DNA of 64,000 nt from Anthostomella pinea. Its lineage: Eukaryota > Ascomycota > Sordariomycetes > Xylariales > Xylariaceae. Made by a program: the position numbers and the translations under genes. Location: contig CAUWAG010000010.1 in NCBI GenBank assembly GCA_963556695.1, forward strand, positions 5,642,001 through 5,706,000. The letters are read 5' to 3'. The notes under the pieces were generated by a model that had not been told where the DNA came from, did no database searches, and saw nothing but the letters and a program-made list of their open reading frames with translations. Within the stretch, counting starts at the first letter, position 1; the number at the start of each line of letters is the position of its first letter. Below are positions 13,179-25,282 of this stretch, one piece after another.

Positions 13179-15789
13179 GCCTGACGGTCCATCGCCCGCG
13201 TGTGAACCTCACAGCATCAACCCAAATCAACAAGTTGCACAAAGCACAAAGGATATACCACGAGCAGACACGGATGCTATACGTGTAATACGGAAAAGGG
13301 CATGGGCAGTGTCTGGTCTGGTCTAGCCTGCGCATATTGCAGTCTTCCACAAGAGACTACGCATGGCAGGAGGTTGGTTAGCGGGACAAGTTCTAAGACG
13401 AGGAATGTCGTCAGTCCAGGGCTCGACCGATGCTACCACCATCACCGCCGGAACGAGCACAAATCCATCCTTCAGGGCGTTCAGGGCGCGTTGCGTCTGA
13501 TTTGATATATACCTTATTATAGTTCCGGGGGGCGAATGAACTTCTTTTCAGCAACTATGCATCTTCCGTCAGTGCCGTAGTGAATCAGCCCGGCGTTCCT
13601 CGCATGCACTGGCCTAGTAATCCTTCCTATGAGGGAAGTCTTCCTGCTCCAGCGGTAGCGATACCGTACCTAAGTTCCCATCGAGCCCTTCTCCCCGTGA
13701 ACCTGGCAGAGCACCGAGTATTGCTTTCCCGTCCGTGGGCACTGCCTGTCAACACCTGTCGTCACACCAAGCCCCTTTCAGGTCCTGTCCCCTTCCACGC
13801 GAAGAAAGATACCTACTAGGAAGGATACATTTGAACAAAGGTGCTACCTAAGGTCAGGCAGCCAGGTAGCAAGCAACGCAAACACTCTCAAATATGCGAA
13901 GATCGATCTGAAACGCATCGAGTCCAGTTCCCTGCTGCGCAGACTAGCTACATAGCTACCTTAGGTCTAGACCGTGGAACTTTCCTTCAAAGTCGCATCG
14001 GAGAATAAGCTAAGCCGACGATAAACCCAAGAACCCCATTGCATCTCGAGTCGTGCGGTAAGGATGATGATGGCCAGTTAGGGTAACAGTGCACGAGCCC
14101 CCGCTGAAACAAGTACCCCTTGCAACAGCTGCCTAGGTCCTGGATGGGCATTCAAGATCACTAATAACGTTCACACCCCCTCAAGGGCCAAGGCTTGTTT
14201 GTATATTCTCGGCGCTGCGCAGAAGAGGGAGAAGAAAAAGGCCCAGACCAGCTCTGAAACACGAACGAGATCGCTGACAGGGGAAGGGGGTTGGTTAGGT
14301 GTTTGGAACCGTTCGGCCGGTAAATGCTCGGACCACCCAAAATGTGCTCGAAGAACATGGACCTGAATTAACCTCAAGTGCTGGGGGTGCAGGATCTGAG
14401 ACGTGGGTTTACTCTAATACGCAGGGAGGTTACCTTTCGAATTGTATCACGGTTTCAGGTCTTTCAAGTTTCCACCAGCAGGTTCTGCCATGATGGTGAA
14501 GGTGATGGATACCTTACAGGTCACCAGGATTGGAATCAGTAGCGCAAACGCTAGGCCCGGGGGCCTGGTGGTGTACATCCCTTATAGTTTTCTATGCGAA
14601 GATACCTCTCAGAACATCGGGCATAACACTTCTGCTAAGTGGATCCATGTTCAACAGTATATTCCTATAGAAAATGGCAGAGGATTTACCTCCCCACCAC
14701 ATGGCGCCGCGCTACTGATTCCAATCCTGGTGACCTGTAGATGGCGGGGAGGGGCCGAGCGTCCGGGGTCGTCACCATCGGTCCGGTCCCCGGCAGCCCG
14801 GGCTCGAAGAGAAGTTCAGACGACGGGATCCGTCCATTTGGTTCCAGACCTGATCTACAAGTCGCAGTTCCATCATACCTTATGTAGTACTATGTACGGT
14901 TCTCCTTCCTACGTTTGAGATACCCCCAACGGCAAGGAACCGAGGAACCGAAGGATCCCAGAGCAAACAACAAGGGGCACATGCATGGACCTACATACTT
15001 CGTCCGAGTAGGCATGGAAAGAAGAAAGGGCGAGGCACCTGAAACGGTGAAACGCTCGCCCATTGTACCCCGGCGCGTTTGTGATCATGTAAGTCAGCTT
15101 ACCAGTACATGCACATGACCGGTATGACCTGCAATCTCGCCTCCTGTGTCCCTTTTAGGTGGAAAGTTCTGTTTGGGAGCGCCATCGCACGAAAAATCCG
15201 CGCTCGCGTAGACATCTTTCGGTGTATCAGAAGGTCGGATCAAGGTAGTCTGCCAGGGTCATGCTCAACGTCGAATAGACTCCGCTTGGATGAAACAAGC
15301 GCCCTCCCTGGCTGTGAAGCACTACTCTTGCCCCTGTTTTTTTAACAGTGGAGCTGGTACTGGACACAGACCTCTGAAGGTAACGATTTCTGAGAGAAAT
15401 GGCATAAACCAACCCTTGAAGTGACCTCTGGCGCTTGTTTCGAGGCCTGTCATTGACCAGTTCCACTGTTCAAAAAAACAGGGGGAAAAGTGTATAGTGC
15501 GCAATCGAGAGACTCCGATAGCTAAGGTGAGCGCGCCTATCGCCTACGTTTTCTAGGTGGTCGGCATGGATCGATGTACAAGAAGTCACTGGTATTTAGC
15601 CCAACGAAGTAATCTGCCGTTTGAGCAGATGTTGGTTCCCTAGTCATTGACGAACCGATATGATGGCATGCTCGTGCCTATGATTCGGGTGTCCTCGCAA
15701 GCATCGTAGATCGCCCCGCGCGCCTTGCGCTTCTTATGCGTGTACAAATCTCGTAGAATAAACAAGATCGACCGCTCCGTCAGGTCCGC
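13179..15789. other. gene-free stretch with one inverted-repeat element
   Basis: No supported coding sequence. It contains the hairpin element at 15331–15484 and a short GC palindrome (AGGCCCGGGGGCCT) near 14554. The remainder looks like ordinary intergenic DNA. Confidence 0.5.
15331..15484. mobile_element. MITE-like inverted-repeat element (154 bp)
   Basis: The left end (15331–15359) reads CCCCTGTTTTTTTAACAGTG then GAGCTGGTA. The reverse complement of the right end reads CCCCTGTTTTTTTGAACAGT then GGAACTGGT. That is a terminal inverted repeat of about 29 bp with one indel and one mismatch, and weaker pairing extends inward toward GACCTC/GGCCTC. The interior is about 95 bp with no coding potential. 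Size and structure fit a non-autonomous DNA element. I see no clear target-site duplication, so it could instead be a long hairpin of other origin. It lies about 300 bp beyond the stop of the UCH37 gene. Confidence 0.55.
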
Positions 15790-16899
15790 TCACCCTTCCA
15801 TCTCAACGTCGTCTCCGCCTCCTTTCTTCCTGCTCTCCATCCGCTGTCTCGTCTTCGTCTTGGCCGCCTCGATCCACTTGTCGTACGCGCCCTCGCCCTC
15901 GTTCAGCTTCGTCTCCACCACGCCCTTCAGGACGGAGCCAGCGAAGCCCACAAAGTTGTGCCGGCGCAGCGCGTTCTCAAACTGCCAGTCGCGGCGCTTC
16001 TGTTCCTCGCGCTCCAGCATCTCGGCGTCGCCGATCTCGCGCGCCTGGATGCGCAGGTCCCGCACCATGGCCATGAGGTTGAACCGGATCTCGGACATGT
16101 CGTAGCGCGCGATGCGGCGCTGCAGCACCTCCATGACCTTGGACGGGAAGTCCCCGCTCGTGCAGGCGCCGTGGCTGATGGGCGCCGGCTGTAGGCCGTC
16201 CAGCTCGTACAGCGTCCCGTCGACCTCGGTGTAGGCGACGAAGTGGAAGGCGTCCTCGGTCTCGCCGCTGGTGCGCTGCGTCTCGTCGACGAAGGGGCTG
16301 CTTTTCGCGAAACTGTTGTGGACGTCACGGATCAACTCGCTGTTGCTGAGCGCCTCGCCGCGGAACTCGGGCGGCAGCACCATCGTGAACTCCTTGAATT
16401 CCCGCAGCTGTTGGCCGATGTCGACCTCGCCATCCTTGTTCATGAGCACCGAGAGCAGTGCCTGCGTGCCGCATGCGTTTTGTATTGTCTGCGCGGCGAA
16501 GAAGTGTCGCTCGGCTGCGTCGCGGTCGAAGGTGCCATCGAGGGGCTTGTCGGTCGAGGTATAGGGCGTGTCGGTGGGGTATTTGAAGAGGAAGATAACG
16601 CCGTAGACAGGGTACAACGTCGCGAGAGCATCGGGCTCTAGAGTGAGAAGCTCCTCGAACTGCACATTCTGGACACCAAGGTTGTTGAGCAGGAACGTGA
16701 AGACACCCTACAGAGAATGTCAGTCACTCCATTCCGCCAACTCCAGGTCCTCACTGAATGGAAGCTTGGGATGGGATGGGATGGGGCATCTCGCATACCG
16801 CGTCGGACTCAACTGGATTGAAGCAATTAGTATGGGTGGTATCTTGCTGACACGCGGTCATCTGCGGGTAACTCAACTGGTATTCCAACCGCCGCTCAT
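15790..16899 (-). CDS. uch2: UCH37/UCHL5-type ubiquitin C-terminal hydrolase
   Basis: Predicted 317-aa cysteine protease that removes ubiquitin; the family (human UCHL5, fission yeast Uch2) typically binds the proteasome. Exons 16899–16878 (22 nt), 16812–16799 (14-nt microexon) and 16707–15790. Joined, they read MSGGWNTIESDAGVFTFLL, the conserved N-terminus. The active-site Cys lies in NACGTQALLS (about residue 91), the His in DAFHFVAY (about 167) and the Asp in LYELDGLQ (about 182); the Gln before the Cys is IQNAC. The C-terminal third is helical and basic, corresponding to the UCH37 extension, and ends in an acidic VEMEG tail. Length matches fungal members. Without the two small exons the protein would lose its N-terminal strand. 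Confidence 0.9.
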
Positions 16900-17876
16900 C
16901 TTGTCCAAGACTTGTCTGGGCGGACAAGACGCTACTATCCAGAACCTAGGTGACGGAGCTCCCAGACTAGAGGGAGTAGAGTAGCTGCTGCTAAAGTCGA
17001 GTCGCGGTTGATTTGACAGGTATTCCTTGTTCCTTGTAAATTGGAAATCGCCAAGCTCCTCTATTGGGTCACAATATGATGCGCTTGCTGACTCGGTACG
17101 ACTTCAAGGCTCTCCGGGTTTGTGGTAAATGTAGGTTGTAGTCGCAGTCGAGCGTCCTGGCGTGGAGTGAAAGCCCACTCAAGCTTCTTGTGGCTGGAGT
17201 CTGCGATAAGATAAGGGGAACATTTTAAGGGGTTTGCACGCCTTCAATTTGCCCACTGCCTTCATTGAGATATTTGAACCCTCGCTGCGGTTCAAAGCGT
17301 AGTGTCACAGAGAGGTCCAGATCTGGCTCTACGATTTGAAGTTGCCACTTGTATTTGCTAACTAATCACTCACTATACCGGTGTTATATCCTTCAACTGC
17401 GATGCCCTCCATGTAACCCCTACCGCAGAGACCTCGCCGGCACTACATATGAAGACCCAATCGGCCAAGACGAAAACGACCACATGAACCCGAAAGAGCG
17501 GTATCTCCAGCAGCTCAAGTCACCAAGTCTTATCACGAGCAGGCTGACATGTAAGTGAAGATAGACTACCTGCAAGACTTTTGGCGCTACATTCCACCTA
17601 TGAAGACGACATTGCTGGGTAATGCTATAAACACCTTTCTGCGAAGTGCGCCTAGACTCTGACCACGGATATTCTGATGATATCCCGTCAAGTCAGAAAA
17701 AGCCAGCTTCCCGTCCCGTTGTCTTCCAATTTTGTCTGCCAAATCGTATCCCCCCACACCGTATCGTGATAATGTATGCGTCCGGCGCGAACCCCATCCG
17801 AGAGCAAACATTCCCACATATCCCGTCACTATGGGCCCCAACTAACACTCCAACTCTGATCCCTTGACTCGATCAC
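16900..17876. other. gene-free stretch between uch2 and azgA
   Basis: It holds the 5' flank of the UCH37 gene and the 3' flank of the azgA gene, both on the minus strand. I see no coding sequence or repeat. Confidence 0.5.
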
Positions 17877-20240
17877 TCAGTCCAGAGACGGTAGATCATA
17901 GTCCATGTGGGTCCGATTCGATTGAATCTGCATCTCCTTGTCTTCGGCGGATGCGCTGCGCGAGCCGTGGTTGATGGTGCTATCGCAATCCACCAGTTCC
18001 ACAACATTCTTTGGGTTTGGTTTCCCGGCAGGTTCTCCTGTGAACTTTCTGCGGACGAACATCATCCAGCCAGGAACATCTCGCTTGCCCATTCCCCAGT
18101 TGTATACCTCCTTCTCCTGCCAGTTGGAGGGCGTGACTCTGGAACCCGTGAGGTACACAACCATCCAGATCATTGTATTGAGTACTACATAGACCATCAT
18201 ACCCCTATTGCGTTTTAGCTTGGTAATCCTAGACGAGATAAAGGAACGACTCACGCAATGAGGCCATAGGCGACACTGTAGCTGAACGGCATGAATGCGA
18301 GCGTCACAAAGGAGGGCACAGCATCACCAATATATTGCCAATTGATGTTGGTGACTTGGCGCATCATCAGACAGCCGACCTTGAAGCAGCGTTAGCTCTG
18401 TCTTGATGCCCTGTACATGAAGGAAGAACTTACCAAAATGAGCGTTGCACCCGTGGCCCACGGGGGAACAGAAGCCAGGATCGGTGCGAAGAAGAGACTG
18501 ATGAGGAAACAGAAACCGGTCGATATTGCAGTCAAACCGGTCCGACCACCTTCCGCGACGCCCGCGCCACTCTCGACGAACGCAGTGACTGGCGAGCATC
18601 CGAAGAGTGAACCGACCGAGATGCAAGCCGCATCGGTGCAGTAGGCAACGGTCGAGCGGGGGAAGTCGCCATCGTCCTCCACGACGCCACAGAACTTGGC
18701 CATCGAGTACAGTGTTGCAGTACAGTCAATGATGTCGACATAGAGGAAGGTCACGAGCGCGAGCGCAAACTGAGCAGCGCTTGTCCCCTGTAGATCCCAT
18801 TGCTGGCTGACCAATACCGTTTGAATCGGGTGAAACGCAACGACTTGCTTGAAAAATTGGAATCGAGTTTCTCCGGCTTCCGTGTATGGAAAGTATGTGA
18901 AAGAGGTGTTGCGACTATGGCCAGTTAGTGAAGATGTCTATCAGCCGGAAGGAATGCTTACGGCCAGGAGAGGATGGACACGACTGAGATGCCGATGACT
19001 ATGGCGCTCTTGACCTTAAAGGCCATCAAGAAAGCCACGAAGATACCTCCCACGAAGATTCCGATCCACATCTATTGTCAAACATCAGCCTGTTGTTGCA
19101 GCCCTATTCCGGTGAGTAGGAATAACATACAGCAGGGTTCGCCATGATATGCTTGGTGCATTCGCCACTGTCGTTCAAATCCTCTGCACGACAACCGCCG
19201 ATGGCCAATGGGGTCGAGTAGCCTCCAGTGATGGCTCCAATGCCAGCGTTGTAGGACAAGCCAATCTCGGTAAGAAACAGACCGATACCTACACCAGACG
19301 CAGTCTTGATAGTCGCTGGGATCATGCGGACCAACCATTGTCGCATTCCAGTGAGGGCCAAGAACATGAAAATGAATCCTTCAACAAAGACAGCAGTCAA
19401 GGCGATTCGGTATGGGACGGGGCCAGAACCGTGGTAGCCGACAACCTGGTATGTGAAGTACGCATTGAGGCCCATACCCGGTCTGGTGACACGTTAGGAA
19501 ATATAGTACCCACAATCGACGGCACGAATCTGGCTTACCCGAGTGCAACCGGAAGGTTCGTGAGAAACCCAAAGAGAATGCTTGAGAGGCCGGCAAGGGC
19601 TGCGGTGGCAGTGATAAGGTCGTGCTGCAACTCTGTAACGCAATAGTCAGCTACAATGTAGGCGTTGCAGCACCGTGAAGAGATCATCCGGGCTCACCTG
19701 TACGACACACGTTGTAGTATTCGTCGTCCTTGCACATGTTGGGGATTCCTTCTGGGCATTCACAGTTGCCGCCACAATCGCTGAGAACGGTAGACTATCG
19801 TGGTGTCAGCAAAGGGGACGTGACGCTTGTTGCAAGGGGCCGAGTATCCTACGTTAACGGCAATGATGTATGCCATCGTGGCGAAGGTGGTCAGGCCGGC
19901 TCGAATCTCCGTAAGGAAGCTGGCGCCTCTCACAGTCTTGGGCTATGGAATGTAAGCATTGCAGGTGGTAAGTGCATCTCTGGAGAAATCCTCCAGCTCT
20001 GGCATCGAGAGGCGTGTGCAAACCGGGCAGCACGCGACGGGGGCTATTCTCGTGAAGGGTTGTTTTGGGGGAAGATGCGCGAAATGATCATGTATGGAGT
20101 TATATGCGACTTACATGCCCAGAGCCTTCTAGACGGAAGACTCGACCAAACGTTGACCGATTAATCCGATCCTCCATGACGGAGAGTTTGCGCAGGACTT
20201 GGCCGAAGCCTGCCTGCATGAGGGAAAGGGGGTTCCTCAT
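17877..20240 (-). CDS. azgA: AzgA-type purine (adenine/guanine/hypoxanthine) permease
   Basis: Predicted 600-aa plasma-membrane proton symporter for purine bases, AzgA/NCS2-like family. Nine exons: 20240–20115, 19942–19853, 19794–19698, 19632–19539, 19482–19131, 19071–18962, 18914–18434, 18379–18255 and 18204–17877, with introns of 47–172 bp. All joins keep family text, for example FRLEGSGH/PKTVRGASFLTEIRAGLT, LPVALGPGMGLNAYFTYQVV and the carrier signature SLFGCSPVTAFVESGAGVAE. About a dozen hydrophobic segments follow a short N-terminal cytosolic stretch; the tail after GWMMFVRRKF is hydrophilic. The start could also be the Met seven codons downstream. Substrate is inferred from the family. 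Length matches Aspergillus AzgA (about 580 aa). Confidence 0.92.
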
Positions 20241-23200
20241 CTTGTCCGACAGCTTGCACCGTGAGGCCGCGTCAACGCAGGTGACGATGCGTGATTGGTT
20301 CCGAAACAATCCAAGAGCCGGTCCGAAAAGGCGTAGAAACAGAACCGTAAGGTGGCGAACGATGCCCTGTGGCAAGGCAAAAGACCCAAGTGTGGTGATG
20401 GTGCGGTAATGATAGTTGCCGGGGAGTCGGATGGTACAATATTACATGAGGCAGGAGGATGTCGAGGTTACAATATTCGGGTGTGCGAGGAGGAGGTCGA
20501 GTTAGAGGTCGAGTTCCGAGTTCCGTGTCCGAATCCGAGTCCGAGTCCAAATCCAGGTGCAGTCCCAGACCAAAAGGAGAGGACGACCTCGAAAATGGAA
20601 AGGTGGTTGTGGCGGCGGCGGAGAGGGAGGAGGTGGTGGTGGTGAACGAAAGGTGAGGTGGGTGGATGCGAGGTAGAGATGAAGGGCAGGGCGAAAATTA
20701 AAGGTGGCACGAGAGGGTAGAAGTTGAGGTGCACCTGCCTGTCAACGGAGAAGGAACGACTTGGTTTTGGCGCGTTTGAGATGCATGCAAACAACCCAAA
20801 AAGTGAGAAGGTGGGAGGCAGGCGCGCTGTTTAGATAGACAATGTGTGCACCACCCAAGACTCGAGCGTCGAGGAAGGCGCTATTGTGATGCTGCTGTTT
20901 CCACACCCAAGGCCTGTTGCACGGGGTTCGAGGGGTCGAGGGGTCGAGGTGTCAATGGGTCAATGGGACAATGGGACAATATGCGCGGTCAGGCACCTTT
21001 GAATGAGCAGGGTCCTGTGGCTAAGTGCACCGTTCGGCCCAGATGTCTGGGACTGAAGATGTTCAGATGTCATTCATCTCCCGCTCCAGCTTCGATGGTT
21101 GCCGAGGTGCTCGTCGTCGGATACCGTCCACGGTTACTCCAGCAGCGCCGTGTACCTGGTGGATGACTGTCAACGGAACTGCGGCAGTCAATAAATACCA
21201 CGAAAAGGGGGCAGGTCATTTTGTACTATACCTGCTTCAGAGATGCTCCCAATTTTTGCTCCTGGCAGGAATCGACGACGACGATGGCGATGATGTTGAC
21301 AGAAATTAAGGAGGTTGCATTAGCAAACGGGCAAGAATGCTTATGATATTCACCGAGTCGTCCTGGGTGGGATGTCTGGAAGCAAATTGCCTTTTGTCCG
21401 GGACTCTGCCTATTCGGTGTTGTTGCTGTCACGACTCTGTCAATCTTAACGAGAGTGGCCGTATGTAAGGAGAGTGTCGCAAGTGAGGGAGGACTGCAAA
21501 GCCGGGTACACCTTGTCTTAGCCAAGCAGTGACACTCGACACTAGAACCTTTTCGAGGGCATAAACCGTTGCACAGGTTGGCATTATCAGATGCTTGAGG
21601 TTGTCTGTCGAAGATGGCTCTACCACCAGACGTATAAGTAGAAAGGTCTTGCTGCCGCGAGATGGGCTGATCAGGGGCTGCGAGGCTAGGGTCCCTGACC
21701 GCACAAGTACAGATTGCCATCTCAACTGCCGGTCTCCTTACTTACGATGAAGGTTACTCTGTGATCCGGTCTGTTTGGAGGCTCTGATCACCACCTGCAG
21801 GTGCAGGTACCAGCATCTCCCGTCGCATGGATGCCGGGAATCTACTTACGGAAGCAGCTCCCCATGACGGATGTGCTCCCACTCCCTTCACAATATCTAA
21901 TGCACTCGAAGCCACCCGTCCGCGGTCGAGTAGACGGCAGACGAAGAGGGGTAAGGCCGAGGAGGTGTGCGCAAACATGCAAGTTCCCAGCAGAGATCTA
22001 TTGGCTGTCCCACGTCTTCGAAGACCACAAAGCCGATGCAGGCTCCGCCATAGGACAGGCGAGGGCCAGACACTGGACGAGCGCATGAGACATGCGGGAA
22101 AATTGGCCAATTACCGAGGCTCTGGTCGCACGAGCCAACTTCTTACTGAATCACGAAGCGGAGAGGAGACGGTGGTGCATGTTATCATATGTTTCTTGTG
22201 GGAGTCGAGTCGTCTATGTTGTGTTGTTATGAAAAGGAGGAAGATCTGCTCCTGCACCACCGTCTGCCAATCAATGGCTGAGATGCCTACACACATACAA
22301 TTACACACAGCAGGGCGAATCGGATGGGAACCGTGTTCGGACGTAATCGCGGTCACCTTGCCACAAGAAAAGGGATAGGGGTGCCGGACTGTTCCGGTCC
22401 ACAAGAGCGGCGTAGTTCGGGAGCAGGATGACAATTGACTGCGACGATGAACCATGTCCAGGGCTGATAATGTCAAAGTCCAGACAGTTGCGCCAAGTTC
22501 TACCGATCGGCTGCATACGCTTGTAAGTCACCATATATAGATGACGCCTCCGGACAGAACTATTGACCCGGAGTCGTATGTAGCCGAGGAGGGCTTTCAG
22601 CCTCACAGGTATGCGGCGGCTTGTAGCATCTGAGATCGTATATAGTGTCATTTCCACGTCAATGAGTATAAAGCGATTGATTAGGTCCAGTGACCTATGT
22701 GTTCAGCGTGTTGTCGCGACAATTGGCTATTCATAGTCAGGGCCTAGCAGAGGATTGTGGTGCGCAGTTCGTCTCACCAGTAGGTACACATGCCGCCCCG
22801 TCTACGGCTGAAGTATACTGAGGGAAGCTTCCCATGGGCTTCATTGTCCACGATGAATGGCGGTCTTAAGTAATGGTAAGTCAGTGGGCTTCAGGAAAAC
22901 AGCCAACGTGAGTCAAGCTGAATAGCCGCATCGGACTCATATGAGCGAGGCAACCTTACCATGTCACATGTCCGCAGTCACAAAGACGAACTACTGTGAA
23001 TCAACAAACCAATAAACCATTCTCTGGGGTGATTGGGGGTTCTCAAAGGTAATACTCAGGATCAGAAGGCCACCAAAGGAGTGTGGAATGAAGGTTGGGC
23101 CGGGATGTCATGAAGAACATACACCGCCAATCTGATCCCCTGCGCTATGTAAGCCTTCTGGTCACCATGATCAGTCATATGAGACGATAGACCAATGGAA

Positions 23201-25282
23201 GCCGTATATACTCGTTTGATAAGTTACTCAAGGGGATCATCAAGCTCGTATTGGGTGCCAAAGATCTCCAGAGCTGTCAAGGCTCCTCGAGGCCAGGAGT
23301 CGGGAAAGGGGCAACGAAATCCGCGACGGTTGGTACTTTTACTGAGCCGTCCATCGTCCAATGTAGGGGATGGTATCACAGACGCGATTTATGGCTCTGG
23401 GTGCTAGTCGCCCATCCTTGGAAGACTGCCACGAGCCCCTGACAGCACGAGATAGGCCATGTGGATTGCCCACACCAGGTCTGATGCGGTCTGAGGAGCA
23501 CCGGGCTATAGACCAGCGTGGGCTGCCCTACTCGGGGTATTTTTGGTTCTTCGACGCTACGGTGCCCCCGGGTGGTCTCGTAAGTAACTTTGTGGGCAAA
23601 TTTCCAAATATACGGGGCCCTATTCCGGGCTGTTCGATCTGTGGTTCGCTACACCTAGCCTGAAGGCCCGTTAGGCAAACTGCAGTGGCCGAAGCAAACA
23701 TCGAGAGGGACTTACTCGAAATGGAATCTGGTGTCTGCTAATTTCCTTCGAGGAGCCTCTATGCAACGATTGCACCCGTAGATGGCCCAAGTCACCCAGC
23801 ACGATATGTGAAGAGCCTGGCAATGTCTCACGTTAATGTAATTTATTGCCATGTGTTGAATTCAATGGCCCGGGCGGGATCATACCACCGCGACTGTGCG
23901 TGAGCACTGATAGGGTGCTCTAATTAAACAGATGCCTATCTGACTATAGCGAGAGTCTGCCATCGTCTTGCTGGTTTGCTTGTAGGTTCTCGACAGCGGA
24001 GGACAGATCACCGAACAACCAAAGCCCCGGGAGCGGAGGTCACCTCGATGAGCTTGTCGTCTTCCGCAAAGTTTGCTTCGTAAAGCATGGCTTCGTCCGC
24101 ACGCCAAGTCAGTGCTCTTATGGTGAAAGGGCATAGCTCCCATGCAAGCTGATCGAAGGTAAGGATGCATGAGGGTGGCATTCGCGTACCTATAGTATTC
24201 TTCTCAAATGCCCGGTCACCCGGAGACGAACAAAATGCAGTCGACTTGCAGAGAACCTCGACTGAATCGCTTTCTCTTCAACGCGTTACTGCGTCGATAG
24301 GTGGCTGCCCTGCACCGCATCTGCTCCCCGCAGTTGTCCTACCTGGGCACCTGCACCCATCATGGCACATTTGCCTGTCTCCCGCGCAGGTTGAAGTTTG
24401 TTCGTGTAGCATGAGTTTCTCCGACGACCACAAGGCAGTGCTCAAATTACCGTAGCCCAGCTACCTTGGGTACGGTTGGTAGAGGTAGGGTGACCCGAAC
24501 GCTGCAAATTGGGCTACCTCTTACAAAGTCGACATTGAAGGACGTTCCTAATTCGGTGCGTGCCTGAGGTTCATGTTTGGGTAATGGAGAAGTGCCACTC
24601 GCATGGCCCAAAAGGGCATTTGACATTCGACATTCGACCACGGGAAGGTGCTTGCCCTTTTATCTCGCTACCCGTGGACCTTAGCGTGACTGCCTGCAAC
24701 CTGCCTCCATGTGCAAAATCGGGACTGGACCAGCTTCACATCTGTCTCACCTTTTCCACGCCTGAACTCTGTTTCGTAGCGTTCAGTCACCACTCACCAC
24801 TCACCACCTGCACCTCGGTCCACGTTTCATTGTTATCTCCATCTGGTAGTGACAGTGACATCCTCTCCTTCTTCCACTTCCACCTTGCCTTCACGGCTTG
24901 GTCACGTACTGCATTGTTACCCTCCTCATCTTCCATTGTCCACATCTAAAAGACGCGCATTCGACTTACGCGTGTCAGCAAGCATCAGGCACTGCGCAGT
25001 CCAGGGTCGGCCGCATGCCTCCCGGCGCATGTGACCCCCAGCAACCACCACCCTGCTTCGTCTGATCTCTGTTCTTGCAGTACCGAAATCCCGCCCTGAG
25101 CGACAGTGGAGTTGGGGATGCGATTCTTTGAGATTTGACTGCCGTATACAGCTGCGCGGCCATATTCCTACCTCCCAGAGTTGTTCCACCCCAATCCAGC
25201 AATCATCCAAGAAATCATTCTTCAATTTCGAAACACCGCCGTAGGAAACTTACCTCGCGGCCTTTCCCTCCACCCAGCCAGA
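20241..25282. other. 5-kb gene-free stretch
   Basis: No gene that I can support. On the minus strand near 21720 an ATG opens a Cys-containing frame that runs to about 21226, but I recognise nothing in it and its downstream part has no domain. The region has short imperfect repeats (20.5 kb and 20.9 kb). Toward 24.5–25.2 kb it becomes the pyrimidine-rich 5' flank of the methyltransferase-like gene. Confidence 0.45.
20922..20980. repeat. short tandem GGGTCGAG / CAATGGGA repeats
   Basis: Units of GGGGTCGAG run into units of CAATGGG(T/A). It is low-complexity DNA with no coding context. Confidence 0.8.

Noticed and set aside
21226..21720. Minus-strand 164-codon frame with several Cys
   Set aside because: It has an ATG, but the Cys spacing matches no family I know, there is no signal peptide, and the 3' half lacks any domain; no splice partners were convincing.
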